Part shown: positions 52,934 to 61,384 of the stretch, piece after piece
How the letters are laid out: each line of letters starts with the position of its first letter
Numbering within the stretch: the first letter of the stretch is position 1
NCBI RefSeq assembly: GCF_004114695.1
Contig: NZ_CP035310.1
Coordinates: 1,657,501-1,721,500, forward strand
Length of the DNA stretch: 64,000 nt
From: Erythrobacter sp. HKB08
GTDB lineage: Bacteria > Pseudomonadota > Alphaproteobacteria > Sphingomonadales > Sphingomonadaceae
Direction: 5' to 3'
Position numbers and translations under genes: made by a program
The notes under the pieces: generated by a model
What the model saw: the letters and a program-made list of their open reading frames with translations, nothing else
What the model was told of the DNA's origin: nothing
The model's database searches: none

Positions 52934-54532
52934 TTATGCAGCCTCGAACTGGTTCATAGTGTTGTCCTTGCCGCCTGCCTTGAGAGCAGCTTCACCGGCG
53001 AAGTATTCCTTGTGATCATCGCCGATGTCGGAACCGGCCATGTTCTGGTGCTTCACGCAGGCGATGCCTTCGCGGATCTCGCGGCGCTGGACCTGCTGGA
53101 CGTAGCCGAGCATGCCTTCCTCACCGAAGTAGCGCTTGGCGAGGTTGTCGGTGCTCAGCGCGGCCGTGTGATAGGTCGGCAGCGTGATCAGGTGGTGGAA
53201 GATGCCGGCACGCTTGGCGGCATCTGCCTGGAAGGTGCGGATCTTCTCGTCGGCCTGCTGCGCCAGCTCGGTGCCGTCGTATTCAGCAGCCATGAGCTTG
53301 TCGCGCTCGTAAACCGACACGTCCTTGCCTTCTTCCTGCCAGGCGTCGAACACCTGCTGGCGGAAGTTGAGCGTCCAGTTGAAGCTCGGCGAGTTGTTGT
53401 AGACCAGCTTCGCGTTCGGCACGACTTCGCGGATGCGGTCGACCATGCCTGCGATCTGCTCGACATGCGGCTTCTCGGTTTCGATCCACAGCAGGTCCGC
53501 GCCGTTCTGGAGCGAAGTAATGCAGTCGAGGACGACGCGATCTTCACCCGTGCCCGGACGGAACTGGTAGAGGTTCGAGGGCAGGCGCTTGGGAGCCAGC
53601 AGCTTGCCGTCGCGGCTGATGAAAACCTGGCCGTTGGTGACATTGGCCGGATCGACTTCGTCCGCATCGAGGAAGCTGTTGTACTGGTCGCCGAGGTCGC
53701 CCGGCTCGGTCGAATAGGCGATCTGCTTCGTCAGGCCGGCACCGAGGCTGTCGGTACGGGCGACGATGATGCCGTCTTCAACACCGAGCTCGAGGAAGGC
53801 GTAACGGATTGCGCGGATCTTCTGGAGGAAGTCCTCGTGCGGGACCGTGACCTTGCCGTCCTGGTGGCCGCACTGCTTTTCGTCCGACACCTGGTTCTCG
53901 ATCTGCAGGGCGCAGGCACCCGCTTCGATCATCTTCTTGGCGAGCAGGTAGGTCGCCTCGGCGTTACCGAAGCCTGCATCGATGTCGGCGATGATCGGAA
54001 CGACGTGCGTTTCGTGATTGTCGATCGCCGTCTCGAGGCGCTTGGCTTCGAGCTCGTCGCCAGCTTCACGAGCGTCGTCAAGGGCACGGAACATCATGCC
54101 GAGTTCGCGTGCGTCGGCCTGCTTGAGGAAGGTGTAGAGCTCTTCGATCAGCGCAGGGACGCTGGTCTTCTCGTGCATCGACTGGTCCGGCAGCGGACCG
54201 AAGTCGCTGCGCAGCGCGGCAACCATCCAGCCCGACAGGTAGAGGTACTTGCGCTTGGTGGTGCCGAAATGCTTCTTGATGGAAATCATCTTCTGCTGGC
54301 CGATGAACCCGTGCCAGCAACCGAGCGACTGGGTGTAGGCAGCCGGATCGGCGTCATAGGCATCCATGTCCTGGCGCATGATCTTCGCGGTGTACTTCGC
54401 GATGTCGAGGCCGGTCGGGAAGCGGTTCTGGACGCGCATGCGGGCAGCGCTCTCCGCGTCGATGGCGTTCCACGGCGCACCGGCCTGGCCGATGGTCTTT
54501 CCGAGGGCGTCGATCTGCGTCTGGTAGGTCAT
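52934..54532 (-). CDS. aceA: Isocitrate lyase
   Basis: Isocitrate lyase cleaves isocitrate to succinate and glyoxylate, the first step of the glyoxylate shunt used on acetate and fatty acids. The 532-residue protein belongs to the long form (as in Pseudomonas) rather than the 434-residue E. coli type. The active-site cysteine is in KQCGH near residue 220 (family KKCGH); DADEVDPANVTNGQV and PSFNWTLNFRQQ belong to the barrel. No malate synthase is in the window. It is divergent from a RamB-like regulator across a 151-base region containing paired inverted motifs. Confidence 0.96.
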   Translation of the reverse strand: MTYQTQIDALGKTIGQAGAPWNAIDAESAARMRVQNRFPTGLDIAKYTAKIMRQDMDAYDADPAAYTQSLGCWHGFIGQQKMISIKKHFGTTKRKYLYLSGWMVAALRSDFGPLPDQSMHEKTSVPALIEELYTFLKQADARELGMMFRALDDAREAGDELEAKRLETAIDNHETHVVPIIADIDAGFGNAEATYLLAKKMIEAGACALQIENQVSDEKQCGHQDGKVTVPHEDFLQKIRAIRYAFLELGVEDGIIVARTDSLGAGLTKQIAYSTEPGDLGDQYNSFLDADEVDPANVTNGQVFISRDGKLLAPKRLPSNLYQFRPGTGEDRVVLDCITSLQNGADLLWIETEKPHVEQIAGMVDRIREVVPNAKLVYNNSPSFNWTLNFRQQVFDAWQEEGKDVSVYERDKLMAAEYDGTELAQQADEKIRTFQADAAKRAGIFHHLITLPTYHTAALSTDNLAKRYFGEEGMLGYVQQVQRREIREGIACVKHQNMAGSDIGDDHKEYFAGEAALKAGGKDNTMNQFEAA

Positions 54533-54609
54533 GGTCTTCTCCTGGATTCGGTCGGCAACGGGGCCGTTGAGGAGAAGATGCGGGTCGGCGGGCGATTCTG
54601 ATAGAGAAA

Positions 54610-54680
54610 ATTACAAACTTTCTTGTCTAACGCCCAGTGAATTGCCAATATCGGCTGTAAGGTTGTAAAGAAAGTTACAT
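54610..54680. promoter_or_regulatory. Paired operator-like sites between aceA and its regulator
   Basis: The core AACTTTCTT occurs at 54616-54624, and its reverse complement AAGAAAGTT at 54668-54676. Both cores are flanked by TTACA/TGTAA-type bases. Their centres are 52 bp apart, about five helical turns, which would put both sites on the same face of DNA. The second site ends three bases before the regulator ATG. The cores partly resemble the AACTTTGC-type RamB motif described in Corynebacterium. Confidence 0.5.
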
Positions 54681-54683
54681 CCA

Positions 54684-56075
54684 ATGGCTGAAAGCGCACT
54701 CTTTGCCGGACCCGCCATGCGCCGCTTGCGCAAGCGGGAGGGGCTGACGCAGGCCGCGATGGCGGCGCGCCTGTCGATCTCGCCGAGCTACCTCAATCTT
54801 ATCGAGCGCAATCAGCGTCCGCTCTCGGCGCGGGTCCTGATGCAGGTCGTCGACGCATTCGAGTTCGACCCGCGCAGCTTGCGCGAGGACGAGGCAATCG
54901 GCGGGATCGAGGGCCTTGCCCGTCGCCTCGCAGACGAGCGTTTCGGCGATCTCGGGCTGGATCGTGACGAGGCAGTCGAAGCGCTGGCGTCGGTTCCCCA
55001 GTTCGCAGCCGCCTTTGCCCGGCTTTACGACCAGTCGGGAGAAGCCGCGACACGGGTGGACGATCCACTGATCCAGTCGCGTCACGAGATCGAGCGCTGG
55101 CGCAACCACTTCGCGGAGCTGGACGAACAAGCGGAATTGCTGTCCGACGAGATGCGCCTGTCACGCGGCGATATCGGCGTCGCCTTGGCGGAGCGTTTGC
55201 GGACCAATCACCAGCTCGCGATCCGCATTCTCCCGCGCGAAGTCATGCCGTCGGCCGTTCGCAGGCTCGACCTGCACGCGCGGCAACTGCAATTGTCCGA
55301 GATGCTCACACCTGCCTCGCGTGCTTTCCAGGTCGCGCTGCAGATCGGCCAGTTCGAAGCGCAGGACCGGATCGAGCAGATTGTCGCCGGCTCGCAGCTG
55401 ACGAGCGAACCGGCCAGGCGCTTGTTCGAGCGGCATCTGTACGGCTATTTCGCCGCTGCGCTGCTGATGCCGTACAGCCGCTTCCTGCGCGCATGCGAAG
55501 CGACCGGTTACGACCTGACGGTGCTGCAGCGCCGTTTCGGTGTCAGTTTCGAACAACTCGCCCATCGCCTCACCACCCTCCAGCGCGTGGGGCAGAGGGG
55601 AATGCCTTTCTTCATGGCACGCATCGATCGGGCCGGGCAGATGTCCAAGCGGTTCGCCGGCGCTTCCGGCACCCAGCTGCTCGAAGGCGATGCGACCTGT
55701 CCGCTGTGGGTCATCCACCAGGCCTTCGAGCGCGCAGGCACGATCTGCGTGCAACCCGTCCGCGTGGAATCGCGCAGTGCCGGGTCGGGGCACTGGCTGA
55801 CGATGGCAAGGGCAGTCGATGGCAGCGGCACCAGCGGGGAGTCGCGCTTTGCCATCGTGCTCGGCATCGATGCCAAAATTGCCGGTGACCTCGCCATGGC
55901 ACGCGGCCTGTCTCTCGCAGAAAGCGATGCGCAACCGATCGGGCTTGGGTGTGCGAACTGTCATCGAATGGACTGCCGCCAGCGCTCGCTGCCGCCGATA
56001 GGTGCGAAATTGCAATTCGATCGCATGGAACGCGGTGTCACGCCGTTCGTATTTGGCCGTGATGGACCGGAATAG
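54684..56075 (+). CDS. RamB/ScfR-type transcriptional regulator (HTH plus DUF2083)
   Basis: A 463-residue regulator with an XRE-type helix-turn-helix (about 8-65; EGLTQAAMAARLSISPSYLN and IERNQRP). A middle region keeps only the second half of the ImmA/IrrE-like fold (YFAAALLMPYSRF) and lacks the HExxH zinc motif. The C-terminal DUF2083 domain includes CPLWVIHQAFERAGTI and a cysteine cluster CANCHRMDC. Family members (RamB, ScfR) control glyoxylate-shunt and short-chain acyl metabolism genes and may sense acyl-CoA. Divergence from aceA fits direct control of isocitrate lyase and self-regulation. Confidence 0.87.
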   Translation: MAESALFAGPAMRRLRKREGLTQAAMAARLSISPSYLNLIERNQRPLSARVLMQVVDAFEFDPRSLREDEAIGGIEGLARRLADERFGDLGLDRDEAVEALASVPQFAAAFARLYDQSGEAATRVDDPLIQSRHEIERWRNHFAELDEQAELLSDEMRLSRGDIGVALAERLRTNHQLAIRILPREVMPSAVRRLDLHARQLQLSEMLTPASRAFQVALQIGQFEAQDRIEQIVAGSQLTSEPARRLFERHLYGYFAAALLMPYSRFLRACEATGYDLTVLQRRFGVSFEQLAHRLTTLQRVGQRGMPFFMARIDRAGQMSKRFAGASGTQLLEGDATCPLWVIHQAFERAGTICVQPVRVESRSAGSGHWLTMARAVDGSGTSGESRFAIVLGIDAKIAGDLAMARGLSLAESDAQPIGLGCANCHRMDCRQRSLPPIGAKLQFDRMERGVTPFVFGRDGPE

Positions 56076-56104
56076 GAAAGACCGGACCTGTGAAGGAGGA
56101 CGTT

Positions 56105-56389
56105 ATGACCGAAGAACGCACTACGGTTACGACTGACGAACACGGAAATACGCACAGTTCGACAACGGTTTATACCGATCGGAAGGAGGGCGGCGGCGCT
56201 GGCAAGTGGATCTTCCTCGTCATCCTGCTCGTCGCGGTCGTGGGCGGTATCATCGTCCTGAACCAGATGGGCGGTGCCGAGATCGCCAAGGACAATGCTG
56301 TCGCCGAAGCGGCAAATGAAGTCGGCGATGCCGCGCAATCGGTCGGCGAGGCAGCCGAGGACGTTGCCGACGAAGTCACCGGCGGGTGA
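56105..56389 (+). CDS. Small single-span membrane protein
   Basis: A 94-residue protein. AAGGAGG before ATG 56105 supports this start over a GTG 15 bases upstream. The N-terminal 38 residues are polar (TVTTDEHGNTHSSTTVYTD). They are followed by one hydrophobic helix, WIFLVILLVAVVGGIIVLNQ (about 39-58), and then a highly acidic Ala/Glu/Asp-rich helical tail (AKDNAVAEAANEVGDAAQSV). The tail is of the stress-tolerance or LEA type. No enzymatic motif is present. It lies between the regulator and the exopolysaccharide genes, with 125 bases before the next gene. Confidence 0.72.
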   Translation: MTEERTTVTTDEHGNTHSSTTVYTDRKEGGGAGKWIFLVILLVAVVGGIIVLNQMGGAEIAKDNAVAEAANEVGDAAQSVGEAAEDVADEVTGG

Positions 56390-56514
56390 TAATCCCGCGT
56401 TAACTTCTGAAGCGCCCGCAGACTGCGCGTTTGCGGCTGCTGTAAAATTTACCGACATTTCACTTCTTGCCCCTAGTCCGGTGCTCCAGTTGAAGGAGCA
56501 TCCGGACGGGGCAC

Positions 56515-57900
56515 ATGATCCGCCTGTTCAAGCATTACATCCCCCATGCCGTCGTGCTGTTGGGGCTGCTGGACCTGGCGCTACTCGGCGCGGCGGGCGA
56601 ATTCGCTTGGCTGCTGCGCGCGTCGCAGATCGGTATCGAGCCGGGCTCGCTGGCCAGCCGGATCGGCCCGCTCGCTGGTTTCGCCATCGTGCTGTGGACC
56701 GCCATGATCGCGGTCGGCGTTTACGGAAGCGACGCGCTCCATTCGATGCGCTTCGCCTGCGCTCGCCTGTTCGTAGCAATCAGCCTCGGCATTATTGCGC
56801 TTTCGGTCATAGATTTCGTCCTGCCTGGAGCGACTTTCTGGCGCTCGACCTTGCTCTACGCGATGGTCATTGCCGCGCTGCTGCTGGTATTCGCGCGCCT
56901 GCTGGTGGGGATGTTCATCGGCAGCTCCGCCTTCCGCCGACGCGTTGTCGTGCTCGGAGCGGGGCTGCGCGCAAGTCGCCTGAAGGCACTGGCCGACCGC
57001 CCCGGATCGGGTTTTGCGATCGTCGCCTATATCGCCATGACCGAGGCGAACCGCGAGGTCGAGGAGGCCATCTCGCGTGAGGCGATCCACGATCTCGGCA
57101 AGTTCGTCGATAATCTCGGCGCGAGCGAGGTCGTTCTCGCCCTCGAGGAACGCCGCAATGCCCTTCCGCTGAAGGACCTGCTGCGCATCAAGACGACCGG
57201 TGTACACGTCAACGAATTCAGCAGCTTCATGGAGCGTGAGACTGGCCGGATCGATCTCGATACCGTCAATCCGAGCTGGCTTATCTTCTCTGACGGTTTC
57301 TCCTCAGGGCGGATGCTGTCGAGCGCGGCCAAGCGGGTGTTCGACATTCTTGCTTCGGGCCTGCTGCTGATCGCGACAGCCCCGATCATCCTGCTGTTTG
57401 CGCTGCTCGTTAAGCTCGACAGCAAGGGTCCGGCGTTCTTCCGCCAACAGCGTGTCGGTCTCTACGGCCAGTCGTTCGACGTCATCAAGCTGCGCTCCAT
57501 GCGTACCGATGCGGAGAAGGACGGTGCGAAATGGGCGCAGAAGGACGACCCGCGCGTAACCCGGCTCGGCAAGTTCATCCGCAAGGTCAGGATCGACGAG
57601 CTGCCCCAGACGTGGAGCGTGCTCAAGGGCGAGATGAGCTTCGTCGGACCGCGTCCCGAAGTCCCGAAATTCGTCACCGACCTCGAAGACAAACTGCCCT
57701 TTTACGCTGAACGCCACATGGTGAAGCCCGGCATCACCGGCTGGGCGCAGATCAACTATCCCTACGGCGCCAGCATCGAGGATGCGCGCCACAAGCTCGA
57801 ATACGACCTCTATTACGCGAAGAACTACACGCCCTTCCTCGATCTCCTGATCCTGCTGCAGACGCTGCGTGTGATCCTCTGGCCGGAGGGCGCGCGATGA
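56515..57900 (+). CDS. Polyprenyl glycosylphosphotransferase (XrtA/PEP-CTERM-type sugar transferase)
   Basis: A 461-residue inner-membrane enzyme that starts exopolysaccharide repeat synthesis by moving a sugar-phosphate to undecaprenyl phosphate. It has four N-terminal helices, a Rossmann-like middle ([15 protein letters not shown]), and from about residue 270 the bacterial sugar-transferase core ([54 protein letters not shown]). The N-terminal half is of the TIGR03013 type associated with the exosortase A/PEP-CTERM system, which fits the next genes PrsK and PrsR. The stop overlaps prsK by four bases (ATGA). Confidence 0.9.
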   Translation: MIRLFKHYIPHAVVLLGLLDLALLGAAGEFAWLLRASQIGIEPGSLASRIGPLAGFAIVLWTAMIAVGVYGSDALHSMRFACARLFVAISLGIIALSVIDFVLPGATFWRSTLLYAMVIAALLLVFARLLVGMFIGSSAFRRRVVVLGAGLRASRLKALADRPGSGFAIVAYIAMTEANREVEEAISREAIHDLGKFVDNLGASEVVLALEERRNALPLKDLLRIKTTGVHVNEFSSFMERETGRIDLDTVNPSWLIFSDGFSSGRMLSSAAKRVFDILASGLLLIATAPIILLFALLVKLDSKGPAFFRQQRVGLYGQSFDVIKLRSMRTDAEKDGAKWAQKDDPRVTRLGKFIRKVRIDELPQTWSVLKGEMSFVGPRPEVPKFVTDLEDKLPFYAERHMVKPGITGWAQINYPYGASIEDARHKLEYDLYYAKNYTPFLDLLILLQTLRVILWPEGAR

Positions 57901-60020
57901 GCGGAGGGGTGGACAACATCTGGATCCTGCTGGCGTTCGCGTTTCACATCGCGGGCGCCGCTGCGTGCTGTGTCGCAATCGCGTGGATCATGCGTCGCGG
58001 GGACGCGAAACGCACCGACCGTATTCCGCTTGTCGCGGCTCTCACCATTACCGCCGGATGGTCTGTCTCGCACGCGGCGCTCGGCCCGCTCAACGGGCTG
58101 ACAGCGTGGCTCGAGATCGTGCGGAACCTCTCGTGGATCTACGTCATCTTCAAGCTCTACGCGAACGATGGGCGCGACCAGAGCATGCGCCCGATCCGGC
58201 CCGTCGCGTTCGCGCTCGGGTTTGTCGAGTGTTTGCAGGCGGTTCTGATCGTCATTGCGACGAGCTACGCAACCACGCCCGAGCCGGCGCTGCTCGTCCT
58301 CCAGATCATGGCGATGTTGCGGATCCTGGTCGCGATCGGCGCGCTCGTGCTGCTGCACAATCTCTATGTCGGCGCGGCCCAGCCGGTGCGCCAGACGCTG
58401 CGCTGGACGACTGCGGCATTCGCGGCGCTTTGGGCCTTCGACCTCAACGTCTACACCATCGCCTATCTCGGCAGCACATTGCCGGTCGAGATGATGGCGG
58501 TGCGCGGCCTCGTCGTGGCGACTGCTGCGATTCCGCTAGCGATCGGATCGAGCGGCAGTTCCGCCGCAATGCGTCTCAAGCCGTCGCGCGCGGTTACGTT
58601 CCAGACTCTCTCGCTGCTGGTGATCGGTGCTTACCTGCTAGTCATGGTCGGGATCGCGCAGTCGCTCTCGATGCTCGGCGGCGACATCGCCCGGCTGACG
58701 CAAGTCGGCTTCACCTTTGCCGCGACGGTCGTCGCGCTGCTCTGGCTGCCGTCGAAGCGGCTGCGCGGCTGGGTCAAGGTTACTGCGGTCAAGCACCTGT
58801 TCCAGCATCGCTACGACTACCGGGCGGAATGGCTGCGCTTTACCCGCACGATCGCGGAGGACCGGGAGGACGGTCACTCGCTACACGAGCGCGCGGTGAA
58901 GGCGATGGCCGACATCACCGACAGTCCGGCCGGTCTGCTCCTGGTGCGCGACGACAACGGCGGTTTCGAACTGGCCTCGCGCTGGAAATGGGGCGCGCTC
59001 GAAGTGCCTGCATCGCCCATCTCGAATGACTTCTCGCAATTGCTCGAGCGCGATCTCTTCATCGTCGATGTCGACGATGCGCGGGGAGGCAGCGACCGGA
59101 AGGGCGAACTTTCGCTGATCCCGCAGTGGCTGGTCGATGAGCCCAAGGCCTGGGCGATGGTCCCGCTGGTCCACTTCGACCGGCTGACCGGTATCATCGT
59201 GCTTGCCCGCCCGTCCGATCCCCGCAGGCTCGACTGGGAGGATTTCGACCTGCTGCGGATCGTCGGCCAGCAGCTCGCCAGCTACCTTGCCGAGCAGTCC
59301 GTCCAGCAGGCGCTCATGGAAGCGGCGCGCTTCGACGAGTTCAACCGGCGCATCGCCTTCGTGATGCACGATGTGAAGAACCTTGCGAGCCAGCTTTCGC
59401 TGCTTGCACGCAATGCCGAACTTCATGCCGAGAAGCCCGAGTTCCGGGCCGACATGCTGGTGACGCTGCGCAAGAGCTCCGAGAAGCTCAACAATCTCAT
59501 CGCCCGCCTCAACCGCTACGGCACCAGTGCATCCGATCACCGCGAAACGATCTCGCTCAGCGACCTTGCGCGCCAGGTTTGCGAGCGGATGGGCAAGCTG
59601 CATCCGGTGCAGGTGATTGCCGAAGACGAAGTCGAAGTGGTCGCCGACCGGGAAAACCTCGAACAGGCGCTGATCCACCTGGTGCAGAATGCGATAGACG
59701 CGAGCGAGGCCGAGCAAACGGTCTTTATCGAGGTATCGACCGACAAGCTGAAGGGCCGCATCCAGGTCGTCGATTCAGGCGCGGGAATGACGCCGGAGTT
59801 CGTGCGCAGCGGCCTGTTCAAGCCGTTCGTGTCTTCCAAGTCCTCCGGCTTCGGCATCGGCGCCTACGAAGCGCGCGAGCTGGTGCGAGCCATGGGCGGC
59901 CGGCTCGATGTCGAATCACGTGAAGGGCTCGGCACGCGCTTCTCGATCACATTCCCGCTCAACGAGGTTTCGGACCTGTTCAAGGGACCGGACGACGCAA
60001 TCACTTCAGAGGTGGCATGA
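57897..60020 (+). CDS. prsK: XrtA/PEP-CTERM system histidine kinase PrsK
   Basis: A 707-residue membrane histidine kinase. The N-terminal 290 residues contain about eight helices (AFHIAGAAACCVAIAWIM, LLVIGAYLLVMVGIA among them). A GAF-like sensor follows at about 320-465 (DITDSPAGLLLVRDDNG, VDVDDARGGSDRKGEL). The phosphoacceptor motif FVMHDVKNLASQLSLLARNA has its histidine near residue 491. The ATPase domain has NLEQALIHLVQNAIDASE, DSGAGM and a GFGIGAYEARELV lid. It is translated directly after the sugar transferase and overlaps prsR, its expected partner. In related bacteria the pair controls exopolysaccharide and PEP-CTERM genes. Confidence 0.9.
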   Translation: MSGGVDNIWILLAFAFHIAGAAACCVAIAWIMRRGDAKRTDRIPLVAALTITAGWSVSHAALGPLNGLTAWLEIVRNLSWIYVIFKLYANDGRDQSMRPIRPVAFALGFVECLQAVLIVIATSYATTPEPALLVLQIMAMLRILVAIGALVLLHNLYVGAAQPVRQTLRWTTAAFAALWAFDLNVYTIAYLGSTLPVEMMAVRGLVVATAAIPLAIGSSGSSAAMRLKPSRAVTFQTLSLLVIGAYLLVMVGIAQSLSMLGGDIARLTQVGFTFAATVVALLWLPSKRLRGWVKVTAVKHLFQHRYDYRAEWLRFTRTIAEDREDGHSLHERAVKAMADITDSPAGLLLVRDDNGGFELASRWKWGALEVPASPISNDFSQLLERDLFIVDVDDARGGSDRKGELSLIPQWLVDEPKAWAMVPLVHFDRLTGIIVLARPSDPRRLDWEDFDLLRIVGQQLASYLAEQSVQQALMEAARFDEFNRRIAFVMHDVKNLASQLSLLARNAELHAEKPEFRADMLVTLRKSSEKLNNLIARLNRYGTSASDHRETISLSDLARQVCERMGKLHPVQVIAEDEVEVVADRENLEQALIHLVQNAIDASEAEQTVFIEVSTDKLKGRIQVVDSGAGMTPEFVRSGLFKPFVSSKSSGFGIGAYEARELVRAMGGRLDVESREGLGTRFSITFPLNEVSDLFKGPDDAITSEVA

Positions 60021-61384
60021 TGGCCGATATGAAACCCAAGCTCCTGATCGTGGAGGACGACGAGGGCCTGCAGGCCCAGCTCAAGTGGGCCTACGAGGAC
60101 TTCGACGTCACCATTGCCGGCGACCGGGCATCGGCGCTTGCGGCGCTGCGTGCGGAGGAACCGGCGGTCGTCACGCTCGACCTCGGCCTGCCGCCCGATC
60201 CGGACGGTACGCGGGAAGGCTTCGCCGTGCTCGACGAGATCATGGCGCTCAAGCCCGATACCAAGGTGATCGTTGCGTCTGGTCACGGCGCGCGCGAGAG
60301 TGCGTTGCAGGCGATCGAGCGCGGGGCTTACGATTTCTACCAGAAGCCGGTCGATATCGAGGCTCTCGGCCTGATCGTCCGGCGCGCTTTCAACCTGCAC
60401 GAGATCGAGGAAGAGAACCGTCGCCTCGCCGACAAGGTGGGTGAGGACAAGACCGTGCTCGGCGGTCTGGTCACGGCAGCACCCGAGATGGCGAAGGTCG
60501 CCCGCACGATCGAGCGCGTCGCCAATACGAATGTCTCGGTCATGCTCCTCGGCGCGAGCGGGACTGGCAAGGAATTGCTTGCCCGCGGCCTGCATGACGC
60601 CAGCAATCGCCGCGATGGCGAGTTCGTCGCGATCAACTGCGCGGCGATCCCGGAAAACCTGCTCGAAAGCGAGCTTTTCGGTCACGAGAAGGGCGCGTTT
60701 ACTGGCGCCGTCAAGACGACCGAGGGCAAGATCGAACAAGCGCATGGCGGCACGCTGTTTCTCGACGAGGTCGGCGACATTCCGCTGCCGCTGCAGGTCA
60801 AGCTGCTGCGCTTCATCCAGGAACGCACGATCGAACGCATCGGCGGGCGCAAGCAGATCGCGGTAGATACGCGCATCGTGTGCGCCACGCACCAGAACCT
60901 CGAAGCGATGATCGGCGAGAACCAGTTCCGCGAAGACCTGTTCTACCGCCTTGCCGAAATCGTCGTGAAAATCCCCAGCCTCGCAGAGCGGCCGGGCGAT
61001 GCGACGCTCCTGGCCAAGCATTTCCTCAACCGCTTCTCCGAGGAGATCAATCCAAAGGTGAAGGGCTTCGCGCCCGACGCGTTGGCCGCGATCGATGCCT
61101 GGCCGTGGCCGGGCAATGTTCGCGAGCTGGAAAACCGGGTGAAGCGCGCCGTCATCATGGCGGAAGGCAAGCTCGTCGCTGCCGAGGATCTCGACCTCGA
61201 CGAGGACGAAGACGAAACCTGCGAGGCACTCAACCTGAAGAGTGCACGCGAACAGGTGGATCGCAAGGTGATCCGGCATGCGCTGGCTCGAAGCGAGGGC
61301 AATATCTCGCAATCGGCCAAGCTCCTCGGGATCAGCAGGCCGACGCTCTACGACCTGCTCAAGCAGTATGACCTGCACGCCTGA
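60017..61384 (+). CDS. prsR: XrtA/PEP-CTERM-type sigma-54 response regulator PrsR
   Basis: A 455-residue NtrC-type activator. The receiver domain (1-125) has the phosphoacceptor aspartate near residue 55 in LDLGLP, and a conserved KPVD. The AAA+ domain has Walker A GASGTGKE near 179, the sigma-54-contacting GAFTGA near 225, and GGTLFLDEVGDIP (Walker B). A Fis-type helix-turn-helix ends the protein (SEGNISQSAKLLGISRPTLY). GAFTGA is intact, so it should activate sigma-54 promoters. I found no convincing -24/-12 site nearby. The start overlaps prsK (ATGA). Confidence 0.93.
   Translation: MMADMKPKLLIVEDDEGLQAQLKWAYEDFDVTIAGDRASALAALRAEEPAVVTLDLGLPPDPDGTREGFAVLDEIMALKPDTKVIVASGHGARESALQAIERGAYDFYQKPVDIEALGLIVRRAFNLHEIEEENRRLADKVGEDKTVLGGLVTAAPEMAKVARTIERVANTNVSVMLLGASGTGKELLARGLHDASNRRDGEFVAINCAAIPENLLESELFGHEKGAFTGAVKTTEGKIEQAHGGTLFLDEVGDIPLPLQVKLLRFIQERTIERIGGRKQIAVDTRIVCATHQNLEAMIGENQFREDLFYRLAEIVVKIPSLAERPGDATLLAKHFLNRFSEEINPKVKGFAPDALAAIDAWPWPGNVRELENRVKRAVIMAEGKLVAAEDLDLDEDEDETCEALNLKSAREQVDRKVIRHALARSEGNISQSAKLLGISRPTLYDLLKQYDLHA

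Noticed and set aside
56390-56514. Sigma-54 promoter for the sugar transferase-prsK-prsR genes
   Set aside because: There is a TTGC near 56467 but no GG element at the right distance; the palindrome GTAAAATTTAC alone is not evidence.
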